Of a DNA stretch of 35,411 nucleotides, positions 23,514 through 31,220 are shown piece by piece. The stretch is taken from positions 1-35,411 of the forward strand of contig CAYYNP010000070.1 in NCBI GenBank assembly GCA_964472545.1, given 5' to 3'. The translations under genes and the position numbers were made by a program. How positions within the stretch are numbered: position 1 is the first letter of the stretch; each line of letters opens with the position of its first letter. This DNA comes from CAYYNP01 sp964472545 (GTDB taxonomy: Bacteria; Planctomycetota; Planctomycetia; Pirellulales; Thermoguttaceae). Under the pieces are notes generated by a model, which was given only the letters and a program-made list of their open reading frames with translations, was not told the DNA's origin and made no database searches.

Positions 23514-25766
23514 CTATTCCCCTCCTGCCGCCACCGGGCGCAGCGGACTGCCGGCCAGCACGAGTCGCTTGCGACCCCCGGTGGATGCAAAGTCGATTGT
23601 GGCCTTGCGCGACGTGCCCGAGCCGCTCAGCGCGACGATCCGGCCCAGACCATATTTCGGGTGACGCACCAGCATATCTTGATGATACGCCTCCGGGTCG
23701 ACCGAAGGCGACGGCTTGCCGCCGGCCAACTCGGCAGCCGTGGTCAACATGGCCGCGGGGATGGCCGGCCGTGAGGGCGCGGCTTCGGTTTGCGAGAAGA
23801 CCGGCTCTTCGTAAGCCGGCGGCAGGCCGTACGACTCGATCGTGCCCGGCTCGCGAAGCTCCATCTCCTCACGCGGCAACTCCATCAGGAAATGGCTCGG
23901 CACGGTCATCTTCCGCTGCCCACGGAAGTCGCGGTAGCGGGCCAGGCTGAGCTGCAACTCCTGCTGTGCGCGTGTGACGCCGACGAACGTCAGCCGTCGC
24001 TCCTCTTCGAGTTGCTCCGGATCGTGGCGGCTGCGTTCGTGCGGCAACAGCCCTTCCTCAACGGCTACCAGGTAGACGACGGGGAACTCCAAACCCTTCG
24101 AGGCGTGTAGCGTCATTAACGTCACCCGATCGACCTCGACTTCCCAGTCGTCGGTGTCGTTGACCAGACTGGTCTCCTCTAGGAAGGCCTCCAACTGCGA
24201 CTCGCCGTTGTGACGTTCGTCGAACTCGCGGGCCACGGTCAGCAGTTCCTGGATGTTGGCCAGGCGTTGCTGGTCCTCCTCGGTATCGGATTTTTGGAGT
24301 TGCTCCTGGTAGCCCGTCTCGGCCAGCACGTGACCGAGAAGCTCTTCCAACGGTCCGCCGGCCACCGCCGTCAGCCGATCGAAAATCGCTACGAACTTCA
24401 CGACCAGCGAAGCGCTCCGCTTGCTCAGCGTGTCGATCTGACGGCACGCCCGGGCGGCATCGAGCATCGTCATCGCGTTGCGGGTTGCGTAGTCTGCCAG
24501 CCGCCCGATCGTCGTCTTGCCGATCCCTCGGGTCGGTGTGTTGATCACTCGCAGCAGGGCCACCTCATCCTGCGGGTTGTTCAGCAGTTGCAGGTATCCC
24601 AAGACGTCCTTGATCTCCTTGCGCTGAAAGAACTCCAGCCCGTTGACCATTTGGTAAGGAATGCCCTGATCCCGCAGCGCAAACTCCAGCGCCCGAGACA
24701 GCGCGTTGACCCGGTAGAAGATCGCGAAGTCGCGGGGGCGGCGCCGGCCGCTGCGGATTTGCTCGGCCATTTGGGCGGCGATGCTCTGCGCTTCGTCGCA
24801 ATGCGTGGCGTAGTTTACCAGGCGGACGGGACTTCCCGGGCCGTTCTCCGTGTAGAGGCTCTTCTCTTTGCGGCGGACGTTGTGGGCGATCAGTTCGGCC
24901 GCCACACGGAGAATCCGCTGTGTGCTGCGATAATTCCTCTCCAGCCGCACCACCCGAACCGACGGAAAGTCCTTCTCGAATTCGAGGATATTCTTCAGGT
25001 TTGCCCCCCGCCAGCCGTAGATCGATTGGTCGGGGTCGCCGGTCACCGCCAGGTTGGGATGATCGATCGACAGCGCCCGGGCGATGGCGTATTGGGCCAG
25101 GTTGGTGTCTTGGTATTCGTCGACCAGGATGAACCGATATCGCTCGTCGAGTTCGGCGCGGACATCGGGGTTCTCGCGCAACAGCGTGGCCACATGCAGC
25201 AGCAGGTCGTCGAAATCGACGGCGTTGGAGGCGGCGAGGTAAGTTTGGTAGGCTGGGTAAGCGCGCTTGACCGCCGAGCCGGCCGTACTTCCAGAATGGG
25301 GCTCGTATTGACCCGGGAGTATTAGGTTGTTCTTTGCCCAGCTTATCGCCTTGGCAATTGCATCGGGCGACGCCTGGCTGGCGTCAATCTTCAGCCGCCC
25401 TAGGGTCCGCCGGAGTGCTTGAGCGCTGTCGCCTGTGTCGTAGATTGTGTAGTTTTCCTCAAGTCCCACAAACGGCGCGTATTTCCTCAACATTCGAGCG
25501 CAAAATCGATGGAAGGTGCTCAGCCACGGCATCCGTTCGGGGGCGAGGTCCTGAACTCGGTTGCGCATTTCGTCGGCGGCCTTGTTGGTGAACGTCAGCG
25601 CGAGAATCTGGTGCCCGGGGATGCCGCGTCGGATCAGCCACCCGATCCGACGGGTTACGACGCGAGTCTTCCCGCTGCCGGGGCCGGCCAGAATCAGCAG
25701 CGGCCCCTCAATGTGCTCGACCGCCTCGCGTTGGGCTTCTGTCAGGCCTTCGAGGAGTTCTTCCAA
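23514..25766 (-). CDS. pcrA: UvrD/PcrA-type ATP-dependent DNA helicase
   Basis: The 750-residue superfamily 1A helicase unwinds DNA 3' to 5' in repair and replication-conflict resolution. Motifs in order: Walker A AGPGSGKT (27-34), LALTFTNKAADEM (Ia), FILVDEYQDTN (II), GDPDQSIYGWRGA (III), LERNYRST (IV), TLHASKGLEFPVV (V) and FVGVTRAQQEL (VI). The end (VRHPKYGLGRIVAL and on) is the Tudor-like C-terminal domain that in PcrA and UvrD contacts RNA polymerase. I chose TTG 25766, seven bases after GGAG; no ATG gives the complete N-terminus. It is divergent from the free alpha-CTD gene, with 329 bases between them. Confidence 0.95.
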   Translation of the reverse strand: MEELLEGLTEAQREAVEHIEGPLLILAGPGSGKTRVVTRRIGWLIRRGIPGHQILALTFTNKAADEMRNRVQDLAPERMPWLSTFHRFCARMLRKYAPFVGLEENYTIYDTGDSAQALRRTLGRLKIDASQASPDAIAKAISWAKNNLILPGQYEPHSGSTAGSAVKRAYPAYQTYLAASNAVDFDDLLLHVATLLRENPDVRAELDERYRFILVDEYQDTNLAQYAIARALSIDHPNLAVTGDPDQSIYGWRGANLKNILEFEKDFPSVRVVRLERNYRSTQRILRVAAELIAHNVRRKEKSLYTENGPGSPVRLVNYATHCDEAQSIAAQMAEQIRSGRRRPRDFAIFYRVNALSRALEFALRDQGIPYQMVNGLEFFQRKEIKDVLGYLQLLNNPQDEVALLRVINTPTRGIGKTTIGRLADYATRNAMTMLDAARACRQIDTLSKRSASLVVKFVAIFDRLTAVAGGPLEELLGHVLAETGYQEQLQKSDTEEDQQRLANIQELLTVAREFDERHNGESQLEAFLEETSLVNDTDDWEVEVDRVTLMTLHASKGLEFPVVYLVAVEEGLLPHERSRHDPEQLEEERRLTFVGVTRAQQELQLSLARYRDFRGQRKMTVPSHFLMELPREEMELREPGTIESYGLPPAYEEPVFSQTEAAPSRPAIPAAMLTTAAELAGGKPSPSVDPEAYHQDMLVRHPKYGLGRIVALSGSGTSRKATIDFASTGGRKRLVLAGSPLRPVAAGGE

Positions 25767-26095
25767 CGGCGTGCTCCGTCACTACGAGAGATCACGAATT
25801 GCCCCGGATCGCGACTTCCGCCGGCACGTGCTGCCGGCGTCTTCGGTCGTTCTCGACAGCAGCCAGTATACGCCGTCGCCGGCCCAGCGGGAGGCCCTGC
25901 AACCGCGCCGGCCATCGCCTGCCGCCAAGGCGTGAATGCCGTCAAGTCACAAAAAACACGCAGAAGTGGGCTTGTCTTTCGGAAAAGTACTTCCGAGAAT
26001 ACCGCGATTGGCTATACTCTTTGGTCAACGCGGGGACGGAGCCGTCACCGTATCGGTACGCTGGCACCAATTCGGATTAGTTCGGGAGGGATCCC
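25767..26095. other. Divergent intergenic region between helicase and alpha-CTD genes
   Basis: I see no gene in these 329 bases. The right part holds the candidate rightward promoter at 25991-26018. The 8-bp palindrome AAGTACTT occurs just upstream of it. Confidence 0.45.
25991..26018 (+). promoter_or_regulatory. Candidate promoter of the free alpha-CTD gene
   Basis: A good -10 hexamer TATACT (26013-26018) follows a weak -35 TTCCGA (25991-25996) at 16 bases. Transcription would start near 26025, leaving a leader of about 70 bases before ATG 26096. Pattern only. Confidence 0.4.
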
Positions 26096-26398
26096 ATGGG
26101 AACGCGGATTCGGCTTAGGACAAACGACACCCAGGCCACCGAGATGGCCGAGAAGCTGGAGATGAGTACGGCGGAGATTGGCCTCTCGGTGCGCACGACG
26201 AACTGCCTGGAAGAGCGCGGGATTTTCACGGTCAACGACCTGCTGCACTGCACCCGCGACGACCTGCTGAGCATTTCCAATTTCGGCGAGAAGACGCTCG
26301 AGGAAGTCTACAAGGCGTTGGAAGGAGTTGGCTTCTTCCGCAAGGCGAAGCGCGACGCGGCCGACGAAGAGCCCCAGTTCGCTGCGCATCCCCGTTAG
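26096..26398 (+). CDS. Stand-alone RNA polymerase alpha C-terminal domain protein
   Basis: The 100-residue protein starts at ATG 26096 after GGGAGGG. Residues about 26-80 match the alpha-CTD helix-hairpin-helix fold: LSVRTTNCLEERGIFTVNDLL and ISNFGEKTLEEV. Counterparts of the E. coli residues for UP-element DNA contact are kept: Arg33 (R265), Asn36 (N268), Gly64 (G296), Lys66 (K298) and Glu70 (E302); S299 is Thr67 and K271 is Glu39. There is no alpha N-terminal (dimerisation) domain. It could bind DNA or transcription factors in place of the true alpha-CTD, or bind other partners. Such short proteins are, to my memory, common in planctomycete genomes, and their role is unclear. The next operon starts 106 bases downstream. 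Confidence 0.88.
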   Translation: MGTRIRLRTNDTQATEMAEKLEMSTAEIGLSVRTTNCLEERGIFTVNDLLHCTRDDLLSISNFGEKTLEEVYKALEGVGFFRKAKRDAADEEPQFAAHPR

Positions 26399-26427
26399 AC
26401 GAGACGCACCAACGTTCGTCGACCAGC

Positions 26428-26446
26428 CGTCTCGCTCCGCGAGATG
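26428..26446. repeat. 19-bp palindromic dispersed repeat, copy 2
   Basis: CGTCTCGCTCCGCGAGATG differs from the copy at 23446 by one base near the end, which leaves a 6-bp G-C-rich inner stem plus a G-T pair. It lies between the alpha-CTD stop and the next start. A weaker relative (GTCTCGCCCGGCGAGCCAC, 26454-26472) follows. Confidence 0.8.
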
Positions 26447-26504
26447 TGGCGGTGTCTCGCCCGGCGAGCCACCTACCCGACGCGGGCACCGTGGAGCACG
26501 TATC

Positions 26505-27914
26505 GTGGCACGTATTTTCCGTTACTACGGCAAGAAGCGCGGCAACCGGCGCACCGGCTCGAACGCGGCCGGCACGGCGGGCGAGGCCCTCTTCTTCGCT
26601 GCCTTGCTGCTGATCGGCTGTATCGGCTGCGCGGCGTTCTTCTTCTTTCTGGTCCTGCCTCAGTGGCGGGTGAACTACGAGTATCTCGAAACCACGTGCC
26701 GGGTCGTCGGCAAGAGCATTTCGCGGCAAGACGGGGAAGAGGGGGCCCTCTACCGCCCGGATCTGCAGATCGAATACGAAGTCGACGGCCAGACGTACGT
26801 CGAGGTAGCCTACGACGTACAACGTGCCTACTCGCCGGGCCGAGACGAGAAGCAGGCGATTCTCGACGGGTTCGTCGAGTACACCGAAGAAAACGGACAG
26901 CGCTATCTCTGCTGGTACGATCCGGACGACCCCCGCAAGGTCGTGCTGGTGCGTGGGTTGAGTTGGTGGGCGTGGCTGGTGTTTGCCGTGCCGATTTCCT
27001 TCGTGCTGATCGGCGGGGGCGGACTGATCTATCGTTTGTTGCATTGGGGCAAGTCGGCGGAACGCAGCGCGGCGATGACCCGCCGGCTGACCGCGCCCGA
27101 CCCGTTCGGCGGTGAGGAGATCGAGTTTCCCAACGTCCCCGACGGGGCCGACGTTACCAATAGCCCCGGCACGCGGTTGAAGTTTCGGCTACCGATCGGC
27201 ACGTCTGCCGGCTGGGCGCTGTTCGTTACCGCGTTGGGCTGTCTGCTGTTCAACGGCGTGGTGGCGGTCTTCGTGACGGTCGTCGTCGGCGGCCATCTCG
27301 ACGGCGAACCCAATTGGTACCTGACGCTTTTTCTGATCCCCTTCGTGCTGGGCGGGATCGCGCTGATCGCCTTCTTTGTCCGGCAACTGTTGGTTACCAC
27401 GGGCGTAGGCCCCACGCAGGTTGAGATCTCCGCCCACCCGCTGCATCCCGGCGAGCGTTGCCGGCTTTTCGTCACGCAATCGGGTAAGCTGAAAGTGAAC
27501 TCGATTTCGGTGATGTTGGTGTGTGAAGAAGCGGTCGCCTATCGCCAAGGCACCAACACGCGGACGGAAACCCGCGAGGTACACCGGCAGACGGTTTACC
27601 GCCGCGAGGCATTCGAGATAGGCCATGGGACGCCCTTCGAGGCGGAGTTCGACCTGGACGTTCCCGCCGGCGCCATGCACTCCTTCAAGTCGACGCACAA
27701 CGAGATCAACTGGAAGGTGCTCGTGCAGGGCGACGTCACCCGCTGGCCCGATTACCAGCGCGTGTTCCCGGTGATCATCCATCCGGAAACCGTCCCCAGC
27801 GGCCCCCAGCCGCTACGGCAGGAGAGAAGTCCGCAAGAGTCGCGTCGGCAGGAGCCGCGTCAGCCCAGTCCGATTCGGCAGAGTCCGATTCGCCAGGGAA
27901 CGGTGCATCCATGA
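26505..27914 (+). CDS. DUF3592-like membrane protein with C-terminal arrestin-like region
   Basis: GTG 26505, eight bases after GGAG, gives 469 residues; the open frame upstream crosses a palindromic repeat and is not likely to be translated. Four membrane spans are seen at about 27-51, 150-177, 235-262 and 268-295. Between spans 1 and 2 lies a DUF3592-like beta domain (TTCRVVGKSIS, LQIEYEVDGQTYVEV, YLCWYDPDDPRKVVLVRG). After span 4 a soluble beta-rich domain (about 300-435: VEISAHPLHPGERCRLFV and LDVPAGAMHSFKSTHNEINWKV) resembles arrestin-like or Spo0M-like folds. The end is a Gln/Arg/Pro-rich tail with a 15-bp repeat. It overlaps the next gene by ATGA, so the products are probably made together. 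Function unknown. Confidence 0.75.
   Translation: MARIFRYYGKKRGNRRTGSNAAGTAGEALFFAALLLIGCIGCAAFFFFLVLPQWRVNYEYLETTCRVVGKSISRQDGEEGALYRPDLQIEYEVDGQTYVEVAYDVQRAYSPGRDEKQAILDGFVEYTEENGQRYLCWYDPDDPRKVVLVRGLSWWAWLVFAVPISFVLIGGGGLIYRLLHWGKSAERSAAMTRRLTAPDPFGGEEIEFPNVPDGADVTNSPGTRLKFRLPIGTSAGWALFVTALGCLLFNGVVAVFVTVVVGGHLDGEPNWYLTLFLIPFVLGGIALIAFFVRQLLVTTGVGPTQVEISAHPLHPGERCRLFVTQSGKLKVNSISVMLVCEEAVAYRQGTNTRTETREVHRQTVYRREAFEIGHGTPFEAEFDLDVPAGAMHSFKSTHNEINWKVLVQGDVTRWPDYQRVFPVIIHPETVPSGPQPLRQERSPQESRRQEPRQPSPIRQSPIRQGTVHP
27867..27896 (+). repeat. 15-bp in-frame direct repeat near the end of the DUF3592-like gene
   Basis: Two 15-bp units (27867-27881 and 27882-27896) read AGTCCGATTCGSCAG and encode S-P-I-R-Q twice. 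Less similar Ser/Arg/Gln units precede them. Confidence 0.85.
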
Positions 27915-28333
27915 ACCACGCCGCCGCCAACATCGCCGGAAGGGGGCGGCCCACGGTCACCATCCGTCTCGACGGCAACGGCCGCGTCTATCGTCCGGGT
28001 GAGACCCTCTCGGGCCAGTATCGACTGGTGTCGGCCGCCGCGGGCGACGTCAAGGCCGTCGAGGTTTCGGTGCTCTGGTACACCGAGGGCAAGGGTGAAG
28101 AGGATCTTGCCGTACACGAGTTCGACCGCACCAGTGCCGAGGACGGCGAGCGGATCGAAGTCGGCCGGCCGCAACCGATTCGCACCGTCTTGCCGCAGAG
28201 CCCGTTGAGCTACGACGGGGCGATCGTGAAACTCCGCTGGTGCGTCCGCGTGAGGGCCTTCCTGCAAGGCGGCGGAGAGGTCGTCGGCCAGAAGGTCTTT
28301 CAGTTCGGCGACGTCCTGCCGGTCGAGGGCTAG
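27911..28333 (+). CDS. Small arrestin-like soluble protein
   Basis: The 140-residue protein starts at ATG 27911, which overlaps the preceding TGA stop (ATGA). It has no signal or membrane span. The segment VTIRLDGNGRVYRPGETLSGQYRL is the typical start of arrestin-like beta-sandwich domains (a strand, then GxxYxPGExLxG). Later strands include VEVSVLWYTEGKGEEDLAVHE and LSYDGAIVKLRWCVRVRAFL. It may pair with the similar C-terminal domain of the upstream protein. The next gene begins two bases after its stop, with GAGGG inside this gene as ribosome binding site. Role unknown; the arrestin-like assignment is from pattern only. Confidence 0.75.
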   Translation: MNHAAANIAGRGRPTVTIRLDGNGRVYRPGETLSGQYRLVSAAAGDVKAVEVSVLWYTEGKGEEDLAVHEFDRTSAEDGERIEVGRPQPIRTVLPQSPLSYDGAIVKLRWCVRVRAFLQGGGEVVGQKVFQFGDVLPVEG

Positions 28334-28335
28334 AC

Positions 28336-28983
28336 GTGAGCCAGCGCCCTCAGCCGGATCCTGCGGAAAACCCCTTCTCTGCCGCCCGCATCCGGCCTGG
28401 CGCCGTGGCGTACCTGCCCACCCCCACGACGAACGTCGGCGAGTTGGTCGAGCGGCTTCGCCAAAACGACTGGTGGGGCCAAATCGTCGGGCCGCACGGC
28501 TCAGGCAAATCGGCCTTGCTGGCGGCGCTGGTCCCGGTCATCGAGCAATCGGGACGGCCGACGCTGGTCGTCGAGTTGCACGACGGGCAACGTCGCCTGC
28601 CGATCAAGCCGGGCTGTCTCAAAGGTCCCGACGCCCCGAAACAACTGGTCGTCGACGGCTACGAACAACTCAGTCGCTGGCATCGACACCGGGCAAAACG
28701 CCTCTGCCGCCGGCGTGGCCTAGGGCTGCTGGTCACGTCCCACGATTCGGTCGGATTGCCCGATCTGTGTCGCGTGGCAACGGATCTCACGCTGGCCCAG
28801 CAAATCGTCAGTCGTTTCCAAGACGGCTTCCCGCCCCTGGTCACGGCAGGCGATGTGGCCGCAACGTACGCGGCCCACGACGGCGACGTCCGCGAGATGC
28901 TGTTCGACTTCTACGACTTGTACGAGGCGCGGCGGCGCGAAACGCAGGATTCCTCAGCCGGTGTGATGCCTCCTGACGATTGA
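28336..28983 (+). CDS. P-loop NTPase of the DUF3592/arrestin-like operon
   Basis: GTG 28336 is two bases after the previous stop and six bases after GAGGG; it gives 215 residues. A Pro-rich start leads to Walker A VGPHGSGKSALLAAL (Gly52-Ser59 core), Walker B KQLVVDGYEQL (Asp in VVDG) and a possible sensor GLLVTSHDSVGLPDL. The C-terminal part (about 150-205) ends in a helix rich in Asp, Tyr and Arg (REMLFDFYDLYEARRRE). It looks like a small AAA or STAND-like ATPase without a lid domain that I recognise. With its two tightly coupled neighbours it could drive or sense a change in a membrane complex. Family not recognised. Confidence 0.75.
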   Translation: MSQRPQPDPAENPFSAARIRPGAVAYLPTPTTNVGELVERLRQNDWWGQIVGPHGSGKSALLAALVPVIEQSGRPTLVVELHDGQRRLPIKPGCLKGPDAPKQLVVDGYEQLSRWHRHRAKRLCRRRGLGLLVTSHDSVGLPDLCRVATDLTLAQQIVSRFQDGFPPLVTAGDVAATYAAHDGDVREMLFDFYDLYEARRRETQDSSAGVMPPDD

Positions 28984-29038
28984 GCGTGTACGTGGTTCGC
29001 CAGAACGCCGCGCCGTGTGCGAGCGCCCGACCCCCACG

Positions 29039-29416
29039 TCAATCGAAGCGTGGTCTTCCAAGCAGGACTGCCAAGAACAACAGTCCGATCGGCAGGAACC
29101 ACAGCACCAGGGCCAAGTACCCGCTGATCAGCCCCGCCACAGCCAGGCCGTTGCCCTCGTCGATCCCCTGCCGAATGCGGCCGCGCGCCACGTGACCGCA
29201 GATCACCGCTGCCAACGACATCGGGAAGATCGTCAGCCAGGCAGGCCAGAAGATACAAGTCCCCAACAGTGCCGCGTAGCAGAGGACTCCCAGCGTGAAG
29301 GAGGCCGTTGCCATCCCCTTGCTGCGAGACCCCGGCGAGTCATCGTACGGCGCCCGCGTATCGGCAACACGCTCCGGCAGCGCCTCGGGTGATCGGTAGG
29401 GATTGAAGTCATCCAC
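29039..29416 (-). CDS. DUF4190-like small membrane protein
   Basis: The 125-residue protein begins at GTG 29416 with VDDFNPYRSPEALPERV; NPYxSP near the start is typical of this planctomycete protein type. This start is inferred from the motif, because the nearest GAGG is 12 bases away. Two or three membrane spans follow (FTLGVLCYAALLGTCIFWPAW, MSLAAVICGHVARGRIRQ, GLISGYLALVLWFLPIGLLF). It ends in RPRFD. It lies 23 bases after the stop of the sulfatase on the same strand and is probably co-transcribed. Function unknown; most of the long frame upstream is a shadow of the sulfatase. Confidence 0.75.
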   Translation of the reverse strand: MDDFNPYRSPEALPERVADTRAPYDDSPGSRSKGMATASFTLGVLCYAALLGTCIFWPAWLTIFPMSLAAVICGHVARGRIRQGIDEGNGLAVAGLISGYLALVLWFLPIGLLFLAVLLGRPRFD

Positions 29417-29439
29417 GACGACGGGCAACCTCGCGAGAG

Positions 29440-31053
29440 CTACTGGCTCCACGGCTCCACGTTCGACCGTTTCGCCCACGCGTCGTACGACTTGGCCAGG
29501 TCTTGCACGATCACCGGATATTGGGCGGCCAGGTCTTTCGTTTCGGTGCGGTCGGCCAGCATGTCGTAGAGTTCCCAGCCGCCGCCGTAGCGGCTGACGA
29601 GCTTCCAGCGGCCGTCGCGCACGGCCCGGTTGCCCTCGTGCTCGAAGAAGATCGGGCCCCGTTGCCGCTTGCCGCCGCGGATGATCGGCATCAGGCTCAT
29701 GCCGGCCGGGCGTTTTAGCGTGTAGCCGCCGAGGTGTGCCGGGAAGGGCACTTTGGCGGCCTCTAGGCAAGTCGGCAGGACGTCGACCACGTGGCCGATC
29801 TCCCGGGTGATGCTGCCGCGGAAGATGGCCGCCGGCCAGGAGACGATCAGCGGCGTGGCGATGCCGCCCTCGTGGACGTAGTGCTTGTAGAGCCGAAACG
29901 GCGTGTTGCTGGCGTTGGCCCAGGCGATGCCGTAGCTCTGGTAAGTGTCTTCCGGGCCCGGATAGACGTTCGGGTTGTTGCCCGCCTGCACGGTCCGTCC
30001 GGCACGCGTCCGCTGCGGGATGTGCAAGCCCTTCCACTCCGGCGCAACTTCCTCGGCCGAGGCGCCGTTGTCCGAGAGGAACATCACCAGCGTGTTCTGC
30101 TGCTGCCCGACTTGCCGCAGCCGGTCGATGATCTTGCCGATGCCCTGGTCCATCATGTCGACCTGGGCCGCATAGACCTCCATCCGCCGCTGTTGCCAGG
30201 GCTTGAAGGAGTTCATTTCCCACGCCCGCACTCTTTGGTCGCGCGGCGTCAGCGGCCAGCGAGCGTCGACGATCCCCATCGCGATCATCCGCTGGTGGCG
30301 TTGTTTTCGCAGCGAGTCCCAGCCCATGGCGTACTTCGACCGATACCGCGAGATCATCTCCGGCGGCGCGTGCAACGGCCAATGCGGGGCGCTGTAGGCC
30401 ACGTAGAGGAAGAACGGCCGGTTGGCCCGGGCGCCCTGCTCGATGTACTGCGCGGCCCGCTCGCTGATCGCGTCGGTATAGTAGTGCTCGCCGGTGGCGC
30501 CGACGAACTGGTCGTCGCGGGTGAGCGTCACCGGATCGAAGTAGCTCCCGGCCCCGTGGATCGTGCCGTAGAACCGTTCGAAGCCGCGCTGCATCGGCCA
30601 GTTGAACTTCGGCCCGCCCGAGCCGACGTGCTTGGTCAGATGCCACTTGCCGCACATGAACGTCTGATATCCGGCCGCCTTGAGGATCTCGGCCAGCGTG
30701 GCCGTCTCGATATCGAGGTTCGCCCGATACCCCGGCCGCTTGTAGTCGTACATCATATGCCCCACGCCGGCCGCATGCGGATAGAGCCCGGTGAGCAGCG
30801 ACGCCCGCGTAGGACACGACCGCCCACAGTTATAGAACTGCGTAAACCGCAGCCCGTCCTTGGCCAGCTTGTCGAGCGAGGGCGTAAGGACTTCCGAGCC
30901 GTAGCAGCCGAGGTCGGAGAAGCCGAGGTCGTCGGCCACGATCAGAATGATATTCGGCTGCTCGCCGCGGATGGGCAACTGGGCCGGACAGCAGTCGACC
31001 CATCCGGCCAACAGCACCATGATGCCTAACGTGCATAACAATCGCTGCAACAT
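29440..31053 (-). CDS. Secreted sulfatase with serine-type formylglycine motif
   Basis: The 537-residue protein starts at ATG 31053, six bases after GGAGG, with a signal peptide (about 1-25). Sulfatase marks follow: IILIVADDLGFSDLGCYG with metal-binding Asp41 and Asp42, then FYNCGRSCPTRASLLTG. The residue that becomes formylglycine sits two before the Pro of x-P-T-R and is Ser79 here (S-C-P-T-R), not the commoner cysteine. The anSME/AtsB maturase acts on serine. Further parts are FLYVAYSAPHWPLHAPP, VMFLSDNGASAEE and a C-terminal subdomain ending with MSLMPIIRGG and on. It probably removes sulfate from polysaccharides outside the cytoplasm; the substrate cannot be told. No maturase gene is in the window. 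Confidence 0.93.
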   Translation of the reverse strand: MLQRLLCTLGIMVLLAGWVDCCPAQLPIRGEQPNIILIVADDLGFSDLGCYGSEVLTPSLDKLAKDGLRFTQFYNCGRSCPTRASLLTGLYPHAAGVGHMMYDYKRPGYRANLDIETATLAEILKAAGYQTFMCGKWHLTKHVGSGGPKFNWPMQRGFERFYGTIHGAGSYFDPVTLTRDDQFVGATGEHYYTDAISERAAQYIEQGARANRPFFLYVAYSAPHWPLHAPPEMISRYRSKYAMGWDSLRKQRHQRMIAMGIVDARWPLTPRDQRVRAWEMNSFKPWQQRRMEVYAAQVDMMDQGIGKIIDRLRQVGQQQNTLVMFLSDNGASAEEVAPEWKGLHIPQRTRAGRTVQAGNNPNVYPGPEDTYQSYGIAWANASNTPFRLYKHYVHEGGIATPLIVSWPAAIFRGSITREIGHVVDVLPTCLEAAKVPFPAHLGGYTLKRPAGMSLMPIIRGGKRQRGPIFFEHEGNRAVRDGRWKLVSRYGGGWELYDMLADRTETKDLAAQYPVIVQDLAKSYDAWAKRSNVEPWSQ

Positions 31054-31114
31054 GTCTCGCCTCCGTGGCGTGGATATCTACTGACCGATCGTCTCGCCTG
31101 AGAACCACTACCTC

Positions 31115-31144
31115 AGTATACGGTCCGATCGGGCGAGGCAGCAA
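31115..31144 (-). promoter_or_regulatory. Candidate promoter of the sulfatase operon
   Basis: On the minus strand TTGCTG (31139-31144) and TATACT (31115-31120) stand 18 bases apart. Transcription would start about 55 bases before ATG 31053. The -35 is a weak match. Pattern only. Confidence 0.35.
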
Positions 31145-31220
31145 GCGAAGCCTCTCCGTGGTCGGCGCGCGTGGTTGTGCGTGCCGTTGACGTCGGCGCC
31201 TCGAAATCCGCAGCGCCCTC

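Noticed and set aside
29417..30817. Upstream 467 codons of the minus-strand frame that ends at 29039
   Set aside because: They are an out-of-frame shadow of the sulfatase. Only the last 125 codons (from GTG 29416) encode a plausible protein.
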